Shown here piece after piece: positions 1 to 10,945 of a stretch of DNA of 60,000 nucleotides (position 1 is its first letter; every line of letters begins with the position of its first letter). This stretch comes from Owenia fusiformis (lineage: Eukaryota > Annelida > Polychaeta > Sabellida > Oweniidae). The stretch spans positions 4,733,525 to 4,793,524 of the forward strand of contig CAIIXF020000004.1 in NCBI GenBank assembly GCA_903813345.2, written 5' to 3'. The notes below the pieces were generated by a model. The model did not search any database. It was not told where the DNA came from and was given only the letters and a program-made list of their open reading frames with translations. Made by a program: the position numbers and the translations under genes.

Positions 1-457
1 ATTTTGACCAACCTTCGATATAAGGCGATGACTTCCATAAAAATGTGTGCTTGCCATTTGAAATTGTGAATGTGGCCACAAAGTTCGCAAAATCTTCCAA
101 TCTAGTAACGATGACGGTTCTACTAAAATGGCAGCGTTGACCCAGGCTGTACACGGCACCAACGAGCGAATTGATGGACGACTCACACGTAACAAATAAG
201 CGTTCACATTTACTTTGTTCCTTGGTAATGTTAACAAAACTGTTGTAGTGGAAATTGGCATCAGGAACAGCTTCATTACCAGTATCTGTGCATTTTACAG
301 CCAGGGATAAGAAATAGTACATAACTTGCACAATCGTAGACAAATCTGGACGCTTTTTGCGGAAGCCATTCCATTGCTCGTTGAAGTTGTCCTTCTCCTC
401 CTTACTGTTGAATGAGAGTTCGATAAACTTCTTGAACTTTTTATTCTTTGCAGCCAT
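1..457 (-). CDS. 5' coding exon of an unrecognised gene, runs off the left edge
   Basis: An open frame of 152 codons starts at the ATG complementary to 455-457 and stays open to base 1 with no stop. It begins MAAKNKKFKKFIELSFNSKE, is lysine-rich at the N-terminus and then has mixed hydrophobic and charged composition typical of a soluble protein. Two Cys lie close together (ERLFVTCESS region and just before it). Just 5' of the ATG on the minus strand is a pyrimidine-rich tract ending TTTCTTTTCAG, a good splice acceptor at about 459/460. The first coding exon is therefore probably preceded by an intron in the 5' UTR. I do not recognise the family, and it shows no signal peptide or membrane segment. 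It could be a host gene or the ORF of a transposon. The long open frame and acceptor support real coding sequence. Confidence 0.55.
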   Translation of the reverse strand, partial: MAAKNKKFKKFIELSFNSKEEKDNFNEQWNGFRKKRPDLSTIVQVMYYFLSLAVKCTDTGNEAVPDANFHYNSFVNITKEQSKCERLFVTCESSINSLVGAVYSLGQRCHFSRTVIVTRLEDFANFVATFTISNGKHTFLWKSSPYIEGWSK

Positions 458-546
458 ACTGAAAAGAAACATATAATAACATATAGTTTAGATAATATTT
501 ACAGCGAGAACAAACAACAGCAATTGTGATTGTTTTCCTCTTATAT
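458..546 (-). other. Putative 5'-UTR intron end upstream of the left-edge gene
   Basis: Read on the minus strand this is AT-rich and ends in a pyrimidine tract plus AG immediately before T-ATG. No other exon is visible between here and the MITE at 547. Confidence 0.35.
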
Positions 547-959
547 CACGGGTTGCCAACTATGACGTAAAACGACCGTTAATTTGAATTTTAGACCTAC
601 CCGATGTTCGAAAATCAAGGATTGTGAGTCTCATACTGCCCGATTTTCTTCAAATTTGTTTTATACAAAGCACAACAAAAATGCCTTTCTGTTGGTACAT
701 TATTTTTGTTATACAGAGTCTCTCGTTTTAGCGACGTCTTGGTCCCCAGCTTTGAGAAGCGTTTCTCTCAGCTGGGGATCAAAATGCCGCAAAAACGAGA
801 GACTCTGTACAATGTATCGGCAGAAAGGCATTTTTGTTTTGCTTTGTATAAAACAAGTTTGAAGAAAATCGGTGCAGTATGAGACTCACAATCCTTGATT
901 TTCGAACATCGGGTAGGTCTAAAATTCAAATCGTTTTACGTCATAGTTGGCACCCCGTG
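547..959. mobile_element. Hairpin MITE, family A copy 1 (5-bp TSD TATAT)
   Basis: This is almost a complete inverted repeat of about 413 bp. The left arm starts CACGGGTTGCCAAC and the right arm, reverse-complemented, starts CACGGGGTGCCAAC. Both continue through matching blocks (CGAAAATCAAGGATTGTGAG and others) to a centre near 760. The left arm carries an extra CCGTTA. TATAT directly flanks both sides (542-546 and 960-964), a likely 5-bp target-site duplication. A second copy lies at 17282-17663, also with a 5-bp duplication. The 92-codon open frame inside is an artefact of the palindrome. Confidence 0.85.
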
Positions 960-1101
960 TATATATTGATGCTTTGCTCATTCGTAATAAAATGGATATC
1001 ACTCAAAATAATCATACAATATTGCATTTTGGTCCTTCAATCGTATTGCTAGCTTATTTTTAGGTTTCACTGAGTCACAAAAAGTAATTTGATATGACCC
1101 A

Positions 1102-1272
1102 TCCCAGGGACAGATCCAGAAATCAAAAAGGGAGGGGGGGCAATACAACTTAGCATCCCTATATGCCCTATAAATACCTAGAAATGCCCAATAATTGTGG
1201 CCCTAAAGCACTTTAGAGCTCAACATTTTTAACTCATCTTAGGGGGGGCGGCCCTTGCCCAGATCCGCCATT
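1102..1272. mobile_element. Short MITE with GGATC-type ends (degenerate)
   Basis: The left end has ACAGATCCAG followed by a G-run; the right end has a G-run, GCCCTTGCCCAGATCCGCCATT. Reverse-complemented, the right end resembles the ends of the better-preserved element at 56607-56781 (CACTGGCGGATCCAGGGG). The interior has no coding potential. Confidence 0.5.
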
Positions 1273-1275
1273 ACA

Positions 1276-2450
1276 CCATTTGATTTCAATGAAAGAATGC
1301 TGAGGAGTGAACCGAGCAAAACATAAATCAGTATATGTAAACAACAGATAATAAGAGAATAATCAACAAATTTAAAACATTTAGATATCTTGAGCAGTTG
1401 TACAGTTCGCCACTCTGCAATACATATTGTACATATGCCAAGGATCAGTAAGCCGTACACATGTACTTATCATTACGTGTGCAATCATCCACAACACGTT
1501 GATATTTTATATGTATCGGCCTGATAAATAATGCAGTGGAAGTTTTCAATGTTTATCCAAAATATATACCCAACACTATATCAATACATAAAAATATACC
1601 TTACGAGTTACATCTTGAATAATTATTTGCAATATAAAATATGTTACTTACCTAGATTTGTAAACATGCGAATTTATGTTTAGCACACTGTTTCGACCGT
1701 CCTCTCACACCTATCTGAACCAAACTTTGGTTGGCCCTATTTATAGTCCCCGAGTACGGACAATCGCGCACTCTATATAGATTACCACACACTTTAAATC
1801 GGGTATCGTGTTTGTAGCCTTGACATCACATAGAGATAAAATGTGCATACTCAAATCGAAACATCGCCTTAGACATTCTACAAAGTACCGGAATGTTTAT
1901 ATTGACGCCAGGAAATCTAGGGAACAACTACAGCAGGAATATTTAGTGCGCTGTCTCAGGAAAATGACCGGTTCTCCAAAATGACTATCAACCCCCTCCA
2001 CACATTAGGATTGTGGATAAATTATACACAAAGGCATAACAACTGACATGTGTATTTTGCCTTGATGTTTACATGTTTACAACCAGTCGATCTTGGATAT
2101 TCAACAACTGCATATTGCATAATTATGTACATGATTATGGCATCAATTAGATTGTAAGTTATAGGCTAATAAGCTTGTTTCCTTGCAGAACTATTGGACC
2201 AAGAAAAACCATCGGATTATATTTTGTAAAGAAAAGAAACACATGGACTTATTTGTGCAACTTGAGTAACTAAAAACATTTGACTCATTTTTGAATTCAT
2301 ATGGCACAGATTAATGTCGACATATATGTACACAGTAATTAGTTTGATATTAAAACTAATAACATAGACTCACCATTTAATCATATCAAAACTGGACAAT
2401 CAATGAACTGAATCGAACAAAGAAATTGCAACAATCACAGTAAATTCATT
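1276..2450. other. AT-rich intergenic DNA, nothing recognised
   Basis: No open frame above about 70 codons, no splice-bounded exon and no clear repeat was found here. Confidence 0.5.
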
Positions 2451-2902
2451 GATATAAAGTGTCTCATAAGCCGGAGACGGCTGGGGGCTATTGCACGGGT
2501 AGTATCTAAAGCCCCGTTATGATTGAAAAGTCGCGAGCAAGTTCCCGCTGAAATCGCGAGCATAGTCCTGTTTATTTGTATCACTTTGGAAAATGAACCA
2601 AAAGGATGAAAATACTTATTACCGTTCTTTGATACTCCAGCAAAACTTTGAAAACAGATATATTTGACAAAAAATGACATGAAAAATGATTATTTTTTAC
2701 TCGCATGAAGGAAAGGGGCGTCAACATGCACGTTTGCATAATTTACTGCTCATATATTACCTTTATCGTTAAAATAAAGGCAATAAATACGATTTACATA
2801 CTCCATAATAAATATCGGATCAACATGGTCTGTATTGATAAGTTACTGGACAATGACACCTGCCATGGGGGTCGAAATACATGATTAAAGGTGTTCCAGT
2901 GG

Positions 2903-2985
2903 CCCCGCTGAAAAAATGAGGAGGCCCCGCTGAAAACATGAGGAGACCCCGCTGAAAACACGAGCAAATTTCACGACTACCCGCT
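2903..2985 (+). repeat. Tandem CCCGCTGAAAACATGAGG units, left arm
   Basis: Three adjacent variants of an approximately 20-bp unit (CCCCGCTGAAAA + ATGAGGAG, CATGAGGAG, CACGAGCAA), followed by a degenerate fourth (CCCGCTTCGATCACGAGG). Confidence 0.75.
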
Positions 2986-3274
2986 TCGATCACGAGGAAA
3001 GCTTCATCATTATTCCATGAATATAGTGAGCTTCTTTATATGAACGTACACGAATGTGCAAATAACGTATTAATGACAGTCACATAATATATCATTCTAT
3101 GGCAACATCACAAATATTTCTTCTTCAACTTCAGGCAGTCTAATCCATCTGTCAGCGGCATGATCAAATTTTTATATGTAAATAGACTTTGTGCATTTCG
3201 GAGTTAAATGTACATTCTAGATAATTAACTATTCCAAGGATTATACTTCTGAGGACACATATATTTCATTGGTC

Positions 3275-3655
3275 TCTTTGTCCGACCGTTCATTCGTGCG
3301 TGCATTCGACCGACCGTTCGTTCGTGCGTGCGTTCGTCCGACGGTCCGTTCGTTCATGCGTGCGTTCATCCGACCATTCGTTCGTTCGTGCGTGCATCCG
3401 TTCGTGCGATTGTCCGTCCGTTTGTGTGCGCATGCGTTCGTCTGACCGTCCGTTTGTGCTTGCTTTCGTCTGACTGCCCTTTCGTTCGTGGGTTCGTCCG
3501 TCTAACCGTCCGTTCGTCCGTGCGTGCTTTCGTTCAACCGTCCATTCATGCGTGCGTTCGTCTGTTCGTTCTTTTTGCGTTCGTTTGTGTGTTCGTTCGT
3601 GCGTGCGTTCATTCGTGCGTTCGTTTGTAACTACGTTCTTGCGTGCGTGGGTTCG
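3275..3655 (+). repeat. TTCG/TGCG/TCCG degenerate tetranucleotide array
   Basis: About 380 bp built of TTCG, TGCG, TCCG and related tetramers (GTTCGTGCGTGCGTTCGTCC style), CpG-rich, unlike the AT-rich surroundings. The open frames translated from it (RSFVRAFVR-type) are low-complexity artefacts. Confidence 0.9.
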
Positions 3656-3690
3656 ATCTTTTGTAAATTGTTTTCTTCTATCTTTCCTTC

Positions 3691-5312
3691 AAGGAAGGAA
3701 GCAATGAAGGAAGCAAGGAAGGGAACGAGGAAGAAAGGAAGCCAGGAAGCAAAGAAGGAAGGAAATGATGAATCTAGGAAGGAAGGAAGCAAGCAAAGAG
3801 ACAAGAAAGGAAGGAAGGAAAAAAGCAAGGAAGGAAGTAAGTAAGGAAGAAGGCGATAAAGCAAGGAAGCAAGGAGGGAAGGAAGCAAGGAAGGAATGAA
3901 GCGACAAAAGAACAACGCGAGGAAAGAATGAAGGAAACGAGGAAGCAAGGAAGGAGGAAAGAAGGAAGTGAGGAAGCAAGGAAGGGAGGATGCAAGTGAG
4001 GAAGGAAGGAATCGAGGAAGCAAGGAAAGAAGAAAGCGAGGAAGCAAGGAAGGAGTAGAGAAGGAAGCGAGGGAGGAAGCGATGAAGCAAGGAAGGAATG
4101 AAGCAAAAAAGGAAGGACGCGAGGAAAAAACGAAGGAATCGAGGGTGCAAGGAAGGAGGAAAAAAGGAAGCGAGGAAGGAAGGAAGCAAGGAATGAAAGA
4201 GGGAAGTGAGGAAGGAAGGAATCGAGGAAGGAAGGAAGCGAGGAAGCAAGGAAGAAAGCAAGCGAGGAAGCATGGAAGGAAGGAATGAAGCAAGGAAGGA
4301 AGGAGGAAAGGAAGTGAGGAAGAAATTTATGAAGAAAGCGAGGAAACAAAGAAGGAGGAAAGGGAGCGAGGAAGGAAGAAAGCATGGAAGGAAAGAGGGA
4401 AGCGAGGAAGGAAGGAAGCGAGGAAGCAAGGAAGGAAGGAAGCAAGGTAGGAAGGAAGCGAGGAAGGAAAGATGCGAGGACGGAAGGAAGCGAGGAAGCA
4501 AGGAAGGAAGGAAGCAAGAAAAGAAGAGGCGAGGAAGGAAGGAAGCGAGGAAGCAAGGAGGGAAGGAAGAAAGCGATGAAAGAGAGAGGCGAGGAAGCAA
4601 GGAAGGAATGAAGCGAGGAAGGAAGGAAGCAAGGTGGGAAGCAAGCGAGAAAGGAAAGATCCGAGGAAGGAAGGAAGCAAAGAAGGAAGGAAGCAAGAAA
4701 AGAAGAGGCGAGGAAGAAAGGAAGGTAGGAAGCGAGGAAGGAAAGAAGCAAGGAAGGAAGGAAGCCGGGAAGGAAGGAAGCGAGGAAGCAAGGAGGGAAA
4801 GAAGCAAGGAAGGGAGGAAGCAAGGAAAGGAGGAAGCAAGGAAGGAAGGATGCGAGGAAGGAAGTAAGCGAGGAAGCAAGGAAGGAACGAAGCGAGGAAG
4901 GAAGGAAGTGAGGAAGCAAGGAAGGGAGGAAGCGAGGAAGGGAGGATGCAAGAAAGGAAGGAAGGAAGCAAGGATGGAAAGAAGGAAGCGAGGAAGGAAG
5001 GATGCAAGAATGCGAGGAAGCAAGGAAGGGAGGAAGGAAGGAAGCGAGGAGGGAAGCAAGGAAGGGAGCAAGAAAGAAAGGAGGGAAGTGAGGAAGGAAG
5101 GAAGGGAGGAAGCGAAGGAATGAAGTGAGGAAGCAAGGAAGGAATGAAGCAAGGAAGCAAAAAAGGAAGAAAGCGAGGAAGGAAGGAAGCAAGGATGGAA
5201 GGAAGCGACGAAGGAAGGATGTGAGGAAGCGAGGAAGGAAGCCAGGAAGCAAGGAAGGAAGGAAGCACAGAAGCAAGGAAGGGAGGAAGCGAGCAAGCAA
5301 GTAAGCAACAGG
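3691..5312 (+). repeat. 1.6-kb polypurine GGAA/GCAA/GCGA satellite
   Basis: The plus strand is almost entirely purine apart from the C of GCAA/GCGA: units GGAAGCAAGGAAGGAAGCGA repeated irregularly for about 1.62 kb. The repeat lacks stop codons in most frames, which produces long spurious frames on both strands (up to 539 codons of L-P-S-F-L-A on the minus strand). Such a tract can form triplex or R-loop structures, which is general knowledge and not shown here. Confidence 0.95.
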
Positions 5313-5954
5313 AGATTGATGTCGGAATAATATTCATAAACATTGTTCTGACTAAATCATTTTATGTTGACCTAAACGCACGCTTATTCGTGTATCTTAC
5401 TGAATATCGACTTGTACTCAAAGATGGAACAGAGGGGACAGTTGCAATACAGAGAATACAGAATATTTCCTATGGACTATGTAGTAAGATCACACGATAA
5501 AAAACGTTATACAACGATTTGAAGCGCAACATATGATATATTGTGCTCTCGATATGCTGTATTTCCAAATGATTTCATCTCGTGCCAATACAGAATTTTT
5601 TGAGCACAATGTATCCTACATTGCACTTCAAATCATCCAATAACTTATATTACTTCAAATTCTGAAAATGAGGTTAAATGTTTAACATTTCGTCCGATCT
5701 AATACTCACATTTCTCAGATGATCTTTCTTATTCTGTAAAATGGCATGGAAATATGATACTGCAGTTTTCCATAACAACGTATCATAATATGAACTATAT
5801 TAACAGTTGTATTTGCTGTTATTGAGAATTGTATTGACAAATAATGTATTCATCAAACTGGTTACAATAGTGGATCAAGGTGGGTACGAAAGTGGGAGAT
5901 TTTCAGGGTATAATCGGGATTCACTCCATTTTTGAGAGACACTTGCTCCTGTTT

Positions 5955-6040
5955 TCAGCGGGACCTCCTCATGTTTTCAGCGGGGCCTCCTCCTGATTCC
6001 AGCGGGATCTTTGCTTTATTGCTCCTGCTAGAAGCGGGGC
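5955..6040 (-). repeat. Inverted CCCGCTGAAAACATGAGG units, right arm
   Basis: Reverse-complemented, this contains three to four variants of the unit seen at 2903-2985 (CCCGCTGGAATCAGGAGG, CCCCGCTGAAAACATGAGG, CCCGCTGAAAACAGGAGC). Confidence 0.75.
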
Positions 6041-6529
6041 CTTGAGGGATATGATAAAATTTAAATATAAAATGTTCTGTAAAGCTTTAGGAAGCGAAAC
6101 TCGGTACATCTTTATTTCATATCACTATCGTTATTTCAACCACAGGACAACATCGTTCTTCACCAATAACGTATAGAAATATAAAGATGAAGATTCAAAA
6201 TGATACTTTCTCTCTTCAATTGACAAATAACGAACCACAGAACGACCGTTCGTGATACATTTTTTCCAGCAGTTGCTTTTTTAGTCTCAATACCATGTAA
6301 TCATTGGGAAAAATTAAAAGAAAACGTTTTGTAAATCATACAATTCAAGAACACAAAAAAGAACCCATGACTTCTTTTTATTCCTCGCGATTTCAGCGGG
6401 AACTTGCTCGCGATTTTTAAATAATAGCGGGGCTTTAGATACTACCCGTGTATTGCCTGTTTTGTAAATCATATGTCTCATATATTGTATAGCCTGTGAC
6501 ACTATAATAAATATTTAACTAACTAACTA

Positions 6530-6890
6530 ACTAAAAAACAAATTTGGTGAAAAGTCAATAAAAGTAGAACTATCAAGAGTTTGGAATGGAGTAAATGAAA
6601 ACATAAATATGTCTTCTACTTTATCTTTGTTTAAATCGTCTTTGAAACCACTTCTCCTCTCCACCTACATCTAATATCAAATATCATGTCATGGTTCATT
6701 TTGTTCATGTTTCATTGCTAATCTAGTGATCCTTATCATCAAAGAATGTTCTCTTGCTACAATGTAATATGTAATGTGGTGTAAACTGCACAGTATACGC
6801 CAAGCGTCTTGTGCAAACATTGTTATTCAAATTGTAATAATTATAATATGAAAATAAATATAACATAACATATATATAAATAAATTAAAA
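6530..6890 (+). mobile_element. 3' end of a non-LTR retrotransposon (5'-truncated)
   Basis: A short frame at about 6543-6674 ends SRVWNGVNENINMSSTLSLF...STYI-stop. The pattern (R-x-W-N-x-L, then a Ser/Thr-Leu-x-x-F-K-x-x-L) matches the extreme C-terminus of CR1/L2/Jockey-type reverse transcriptase proteins and parallels the IKEWNDLP...FKRKM end of the copy at 22477. It is followed by about 200 bp of AT-rich 3' UTR-like sequence. A (TAAC)n stretch sits at its 5' side. The upstream part of the protein is absent. Confidence 0.6.
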
Positions 6891-6946
6891 AGTTCTAGTA
6901 TGTAAATAGTTGTATCTGCGTCATTATAATGCAATGGCCTTCAGTA

Positions 6947-7291
6947 TCATATTATAACAAACCATTGGATTATTTCAAAATCATGAAACATACCTGATGT
7001 ATTGGATCGCCAAAGGTCATAATCATATTGATTTTCGTTTAGTGTGCAATCTCTCGCCAATAATTGACATGTATCGTCACCATTATTCTTCCGAAAATTG
7101 AACTGAGTACAGCCTGTCGTCGATTCGCAGTAGACCGCGCATTCTTCGACTGACAACATTGGTATCACGTGCGTTACATTATGCAACTTCATGTTTTTAT
7201 ACTTTTGAAAGTTCATTCCGTTTGCAAAATCAATCAAGGGTTGGACATACAGCATAACTGAAATTATCGTAGTCAAGCAGTTCGTATACAT
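6947..7291 (-). CDS. Secreted PAN/apple-domain protein, exon 1 (copy 1)
   Basis: Starts MYTNCLTTIISVMLYVQPLI, a hydrophobic signal-peptide-like N-terminus of about 24 residues. A short PAN/apple-like module follows (residues about 45-85): E-C-A-V-Y-C, then G-C-T-Q-F-N-F, then T-C-Q-L-L-A. This cysteine spacing is typical of PAN_1 domains that bind protein or carbohydrate outside the cell. The frame could end at a stop at 6947 (114 aa), but a consensus donor, TCAG|GTATGT, lies at 6993/6994. More likely the exon is 6994-7291 and continues in downstream exons I cannot find to the left. TATAAAA lies at 7355-7361, about 65 bp before the ATG. The paralogue at 35025-35369 is about 89% identical in protein and also intact. 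Confidence 0.6.
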   Translation of the reverse strand: MYTNCLTTIISVMLYVQPLIDFANGMNFQKYKNMKLHNVTHVIPMLSVEECAVYCESTTGCTQFNFRKNNGDDTCQLLARDCTLNENQYDYDLWRSNTSGMFHDFEIIQWFVII

Positions 7292-7354
7292 CCTTGATCT
7301 AAGTTGGTCGAATGCGGCTATTCGTGGTGATTCTTGTGAAACTCTTGACCCTTA

Positions 7355-7361
7355 TTTTATA
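7355..7361 (-). promoter_or_regulatory. TATA box of PAN gene copy 1
   Basis: TATAAAA on the minus strand, 64-70 bp upstream of the start codon. The matching position in copy 2 (35433-35439) reads AATAAAA. Confidence 0.45.
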
Positions 7362-7909
7362 ACTATCTGATCAGCATCTAGCTATGGTGCGACTCAAAAT
7401 CGCAGATATATAATGCTTGGCGGTAGCCATGGATACTTTCTTTCAGAGAACAAAGTATCACAAATGCGATTAAGTCTAACTTATCTAGTTCACAGATCAA
7501 CAATGATTCAGATAAGTGAAGGCATGGCGTAATATTATACCATTAATTAATCATAGATGGTTATGTGGAATCTTGAGGTATACAATTAGTGTATAATGAA
7601 GTATTACTGTCACTCTAGGCAACTCCGTGTGACACAAATGCAATGACAAACATATGTTTTTGTGATATTATGGCAGAGGGTATTGTTTCTTTGAAATCAC
7701 ATGAATACCTTTATAGCACTTGAGCGTGTCATACCTTCCAAAATTTAAACAATTCGTTGTCGCCCAAGTTTAAAATGAGTAAGTTTTTAATGTAACTGTA
7801 CCGTGGGTTTTGATGAGAACTTAGATTTTAAAATTTACCATTCTCTGAATCATGATTGTGTGCTTATGATTTCAATTCTTGCTTATTTTTCGATGCAAAA
7901 AAATAAGTA

Positions 7910-8146
7910 CAGTTGGGGACATAAATAAATGACAGGTGGATTTGCTGAAGTGAGGATTTCCCATGTTAAAAATAAGAGAATTTACAAGAGGCCATACATC
8001 AGTGGATGAGATTATACAAAATGTAAAATATACAAATTTTAAGGGATATATATCTAGACAATATTGGAAATTATGGGCTTTCAGACCACCATAATTAGGA
8101 AATGGTGATCGAAAATCGACCTGTCATTTATTTTTGTCCCCAACTA
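7910..8146. mobile_element. 237-bp Tc1/mariner-type MITE with TA duplication
   Basis: The ends are CAGTTGGGGACATAAATAAA and, reverse-complemented, TAGTTGGGGACAAAAATAAA, both continuing TGACAGGT (about 28-bp TIRs). TA flanks both sides (7908-7909, 8147-8148). Copy 2 of the duplication has the empty site with a single TA (TTAGTAAGGATTTAG near 36006), so this element inserted after the duplication. There is no coding sequence. Confidence 0.9.
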
Positions 8147-8760
8147 TAGTAAGGATTTAGCCATTTATTATGCACACCGTATTATAAAAAGTATTTTTTA
8201 CTTTGCTCGATGCAACAGAAAATACGAATTACAATGTGAAAGGAAGTGAACTTTTCCACTTTCGTTTATTGAAGAATCATGGTGTTACGAACATGGTACA
8301 ATATACGTAAAGTACAAACATTGGTCACAATGGCTCAATAATGTTCTCGACAATATGTTATTTTGAAAAATCTTATATATATGAAAGAGCTCGATCGTTA
8401 AGCGAGATCATTAAGGCTTAAAGATATGCTATACAGATATGTAGGTCAGTATTACATAATCGTGAAATGAATAAGTCTGAATATATCATTGGTCAGAAAA
8501 CACTAAAACCTGCTTGAAACTGTAAAAGTTTATACACTCTATTCCACACTGTATAGAAATGAAAAAACTTACACTATAAGTAACTGTGAGCCAATCATTG
8601 CATAGAAAAAACTTTATGCACTGTTTATAAGATTCACTGAGACAAGTGGGTCAATACTTCATGTACTTTATGTGCTCTCACACAATTACCTTCCCTTGCA
8701 TAAAGTTGCTGTACAGTTATATGTAACCGAATATTGTATATTCATCACAAACAACCTTAG

Positions 8761-8871
8761 CAAAATGATGGTTCGACGAAATGGACGGTTCGCTAAAACC
8801 AATAAACCAGGCAATCCAGGCATATTTGGAAAGAAACTAGATAGCGTGATAGCGAATGAGGATAGTAAGTG
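8761..8871 (+). CDS. Possible small coding exon
   Basis: After an acceptor-like ACAACCTTAG comes CAAAATG and then MMVRRNGRFAKTNKPGNPGI up to GAGGATA, followed by a strong donor, GTAAGT. The peptide is basic with Gly/Pro and has more coding-like codon choice than its surroundings. I do not recognise it, and no partner exon was identified. It may be a transposon exon. Confidence 0.25.
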
Positions 8872-9385
8872 AAATATATTTTGCAAAGGACAGCTTGTAA
8901 ACTACTGGGTAACCCTAAATGATGAGAAATATGTACAAAATATGTTTTGCATGATTTATTCATATCCCAATGATTTAACTCCTTCACTGCATCTAATAAG
9001 GTATATACTTAGGTGGTTCAAAAAGTTTTGCAGTTGATGCCATAACTTAAAGGAAAATAGGACTTTTACAATGAAACTTGGTACACATATGTGTTATACA
9101 TTTATACATTATATGTTAAAAGGAAGAGGTGCGATTATTGGCAAATACCCCTATGGTCAAAATGAATAATTGTTAGGTGTAACATGAAGAATAGAATGTC
9201 ATATAACTCTTTGGAAAATAATAAATGCTCGGGCACACATAGGCTGAGATAGGGGCCATTTAGTTTAGTAAGGTTGTATTGCCTTACATGGGGCTGTGCT
9301 TCATTGACTTAACATGAGGATATCAGCAGATCCCAATAGAGGCCATTGGTTTCTATTGATTATCACACAAATACCAAAAATACAC

Positions 9386-9490
9386 TATGACCTGAATCGA
9401 TTGCAAACTTAATAATTTCACAATATGGCACTAATGGTTTATCTCATCAAATGTGCAAATATGAAGTATGCAATCGATTCAGGTCATACT
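9386..9490. repeat. Inverted repeat around TATGACCTGAATCGATTGCA
   Basis: ATGACCTGAATCGATTGCA (about 9389) and its reverse complement (about 9468) enclose about 60 bp. This is a small hairpin of unknown origin. Confidence 0.6.
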
Positions 9491-10945
9491 TAAAATTAAA
9501 AGATTGTACATTTTTTTCATCATTTTTTCCCTACAAAATGGCTATAGAAAAATGCTCCAAAAACAACTTTTACACTTATCAAAAATCAAACAACTTTGTA
9601 AAACCAAAGAATATACTATTTTATTTCATTATGTAGTAACATATTTGGATAAGATGTAGGGATGCGTAGGATGCAAATGGATTTTGACAGACAAAAAATA
9701 CTTCCTGGTTTGGAATCATATGCCTCTACACTTCATGATTGAATTATGACCCTAATAAGTGGCCTATACATCAATACAGTGCTGAATGTAGGTGTATAAG
9801 GTCCTTTGGGACCTCAATTTTGATTGGTTCTTGAGAGATGGTTGCTAAGGTAACCAGAGTGGTAGGTACCATGTTCAACCCGAAATTACGTTTTTCCAAA
9901 TAGTTTTCTTGCTTGAATAAACTCTTTGCAAAGTGGCAATTAGCAGGTGTAAGTGTCTTTGGGTGGCTATTTTTCTTCAAATTCTTCAATTTTTTTGCCA
10001 GCTGTCAACACATTCTGGCAATGCTTTAATTTTAATAGAATTATTTTAATATTTTACTAACTGTATAATATGCAGTTTGCATTACTGTTGATAAATAAAT
10101 AAATGATTGCACTGTTCAGTAAAGAAATATACCAATTGTATTATTTAAACTGACTATACACTATAGAAATGATTTTCATTGAAAAATCAAATCAGTGCCA
10201 AAATTATGGGTACCCTGTAGTAGTGAAAGGCACATTAAAAATGAATATCACCCCCTTCAATCTATTTTTACAGGTTTTTATGATTATTTCAGATTTTTCT
10301 ATAGTTTGCGTAACCAGGACGGTGAATTTTCTTCATTTTTCATCAAACATTTTGTCTTACCAATATTTATTATATCTGTCAATTTTATCAAAATCGCGCC
10401 GCTAAGTTTGAAAATAATTCAAATTATGTAGTTTTTCCCATTGAGCTCCATTATAAAAATGGAATTTTCAAACTTAATATTTTAAAATTCTACGCGGTGA
10501 AAAGTTGCATATTGAGTAGTTAGTTAATGTTATGGTGTTAAAAATTCAAAACAAAAAGGAATAAAGAAAAAATGCCACAGAGAAGTCTCAATAGAGTCTC
10601 TTTAAATATTACAGATTGCATTTAGCGAAATTGATCGATCCAGGCCATTAAAACCCCAAACTAATGAGGAAAAGGTACGCGATCGATCAAAGACACGTAA
10701 ATGTTCTAGATTATTAAAACATTATAAAATACACTGTTTTGTACCCTGATACAATCACGTTTAATAAAGTAAATAAATGTTTCTCAACATCACAAAAATA
10801 ACCCATCAATTAAAAAAATCAAATGTCTAACGATACAAATTCTATATTGTGTTTAAAAATGTGTTGCTTGTTTATGTCGTGGCAAGAACTCAAAATGCCT
10901 ATACAACCGACGCTCTATCCTTCGAACCGTATCACTCACTCACCA

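Larger units (their letters stand above)
2494..6452. repeat. 4-kb region bounded by inverted repeats, enclosing satellites
   Basis: The left edge carries CACGGGTAGTATCTAAAGCC and then GCGAGCAAGTTCCCGCTGAA. The right edge carries the same two blocks inverted (about 6386-6452). Further in, clusters of about 20-bp units CCCGCTGAAAACATGAGG lie at 2903-2985 (forward) and 5955-6040 (inverted). Two low-complexity arrays occupy the centre. The symmetry suggests a foldback or Helitron-related element with central tandem repeats. No transposase is visible and no target duplication was identified. Confidence 0.6.

Noticed and set aside
584-862. 92-codon frame in the first MITE
   Set aside because: Entirely inside a hairpin element, with no counterpart in the second copy.
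3328-3844. 100-codon frames rich in R-S-F-V-R-A
   Set aside because: Pure translation of the TTCG tetranucleotide array.
3631-5343. Open frames of 220-539 codons in the polypurine region
   Set aside because: They are translations of a stop-poor microsatellite in several overlapping frames (L-P-S-F-L-A, K-E-G-S-E-E), with no domain and no start context.
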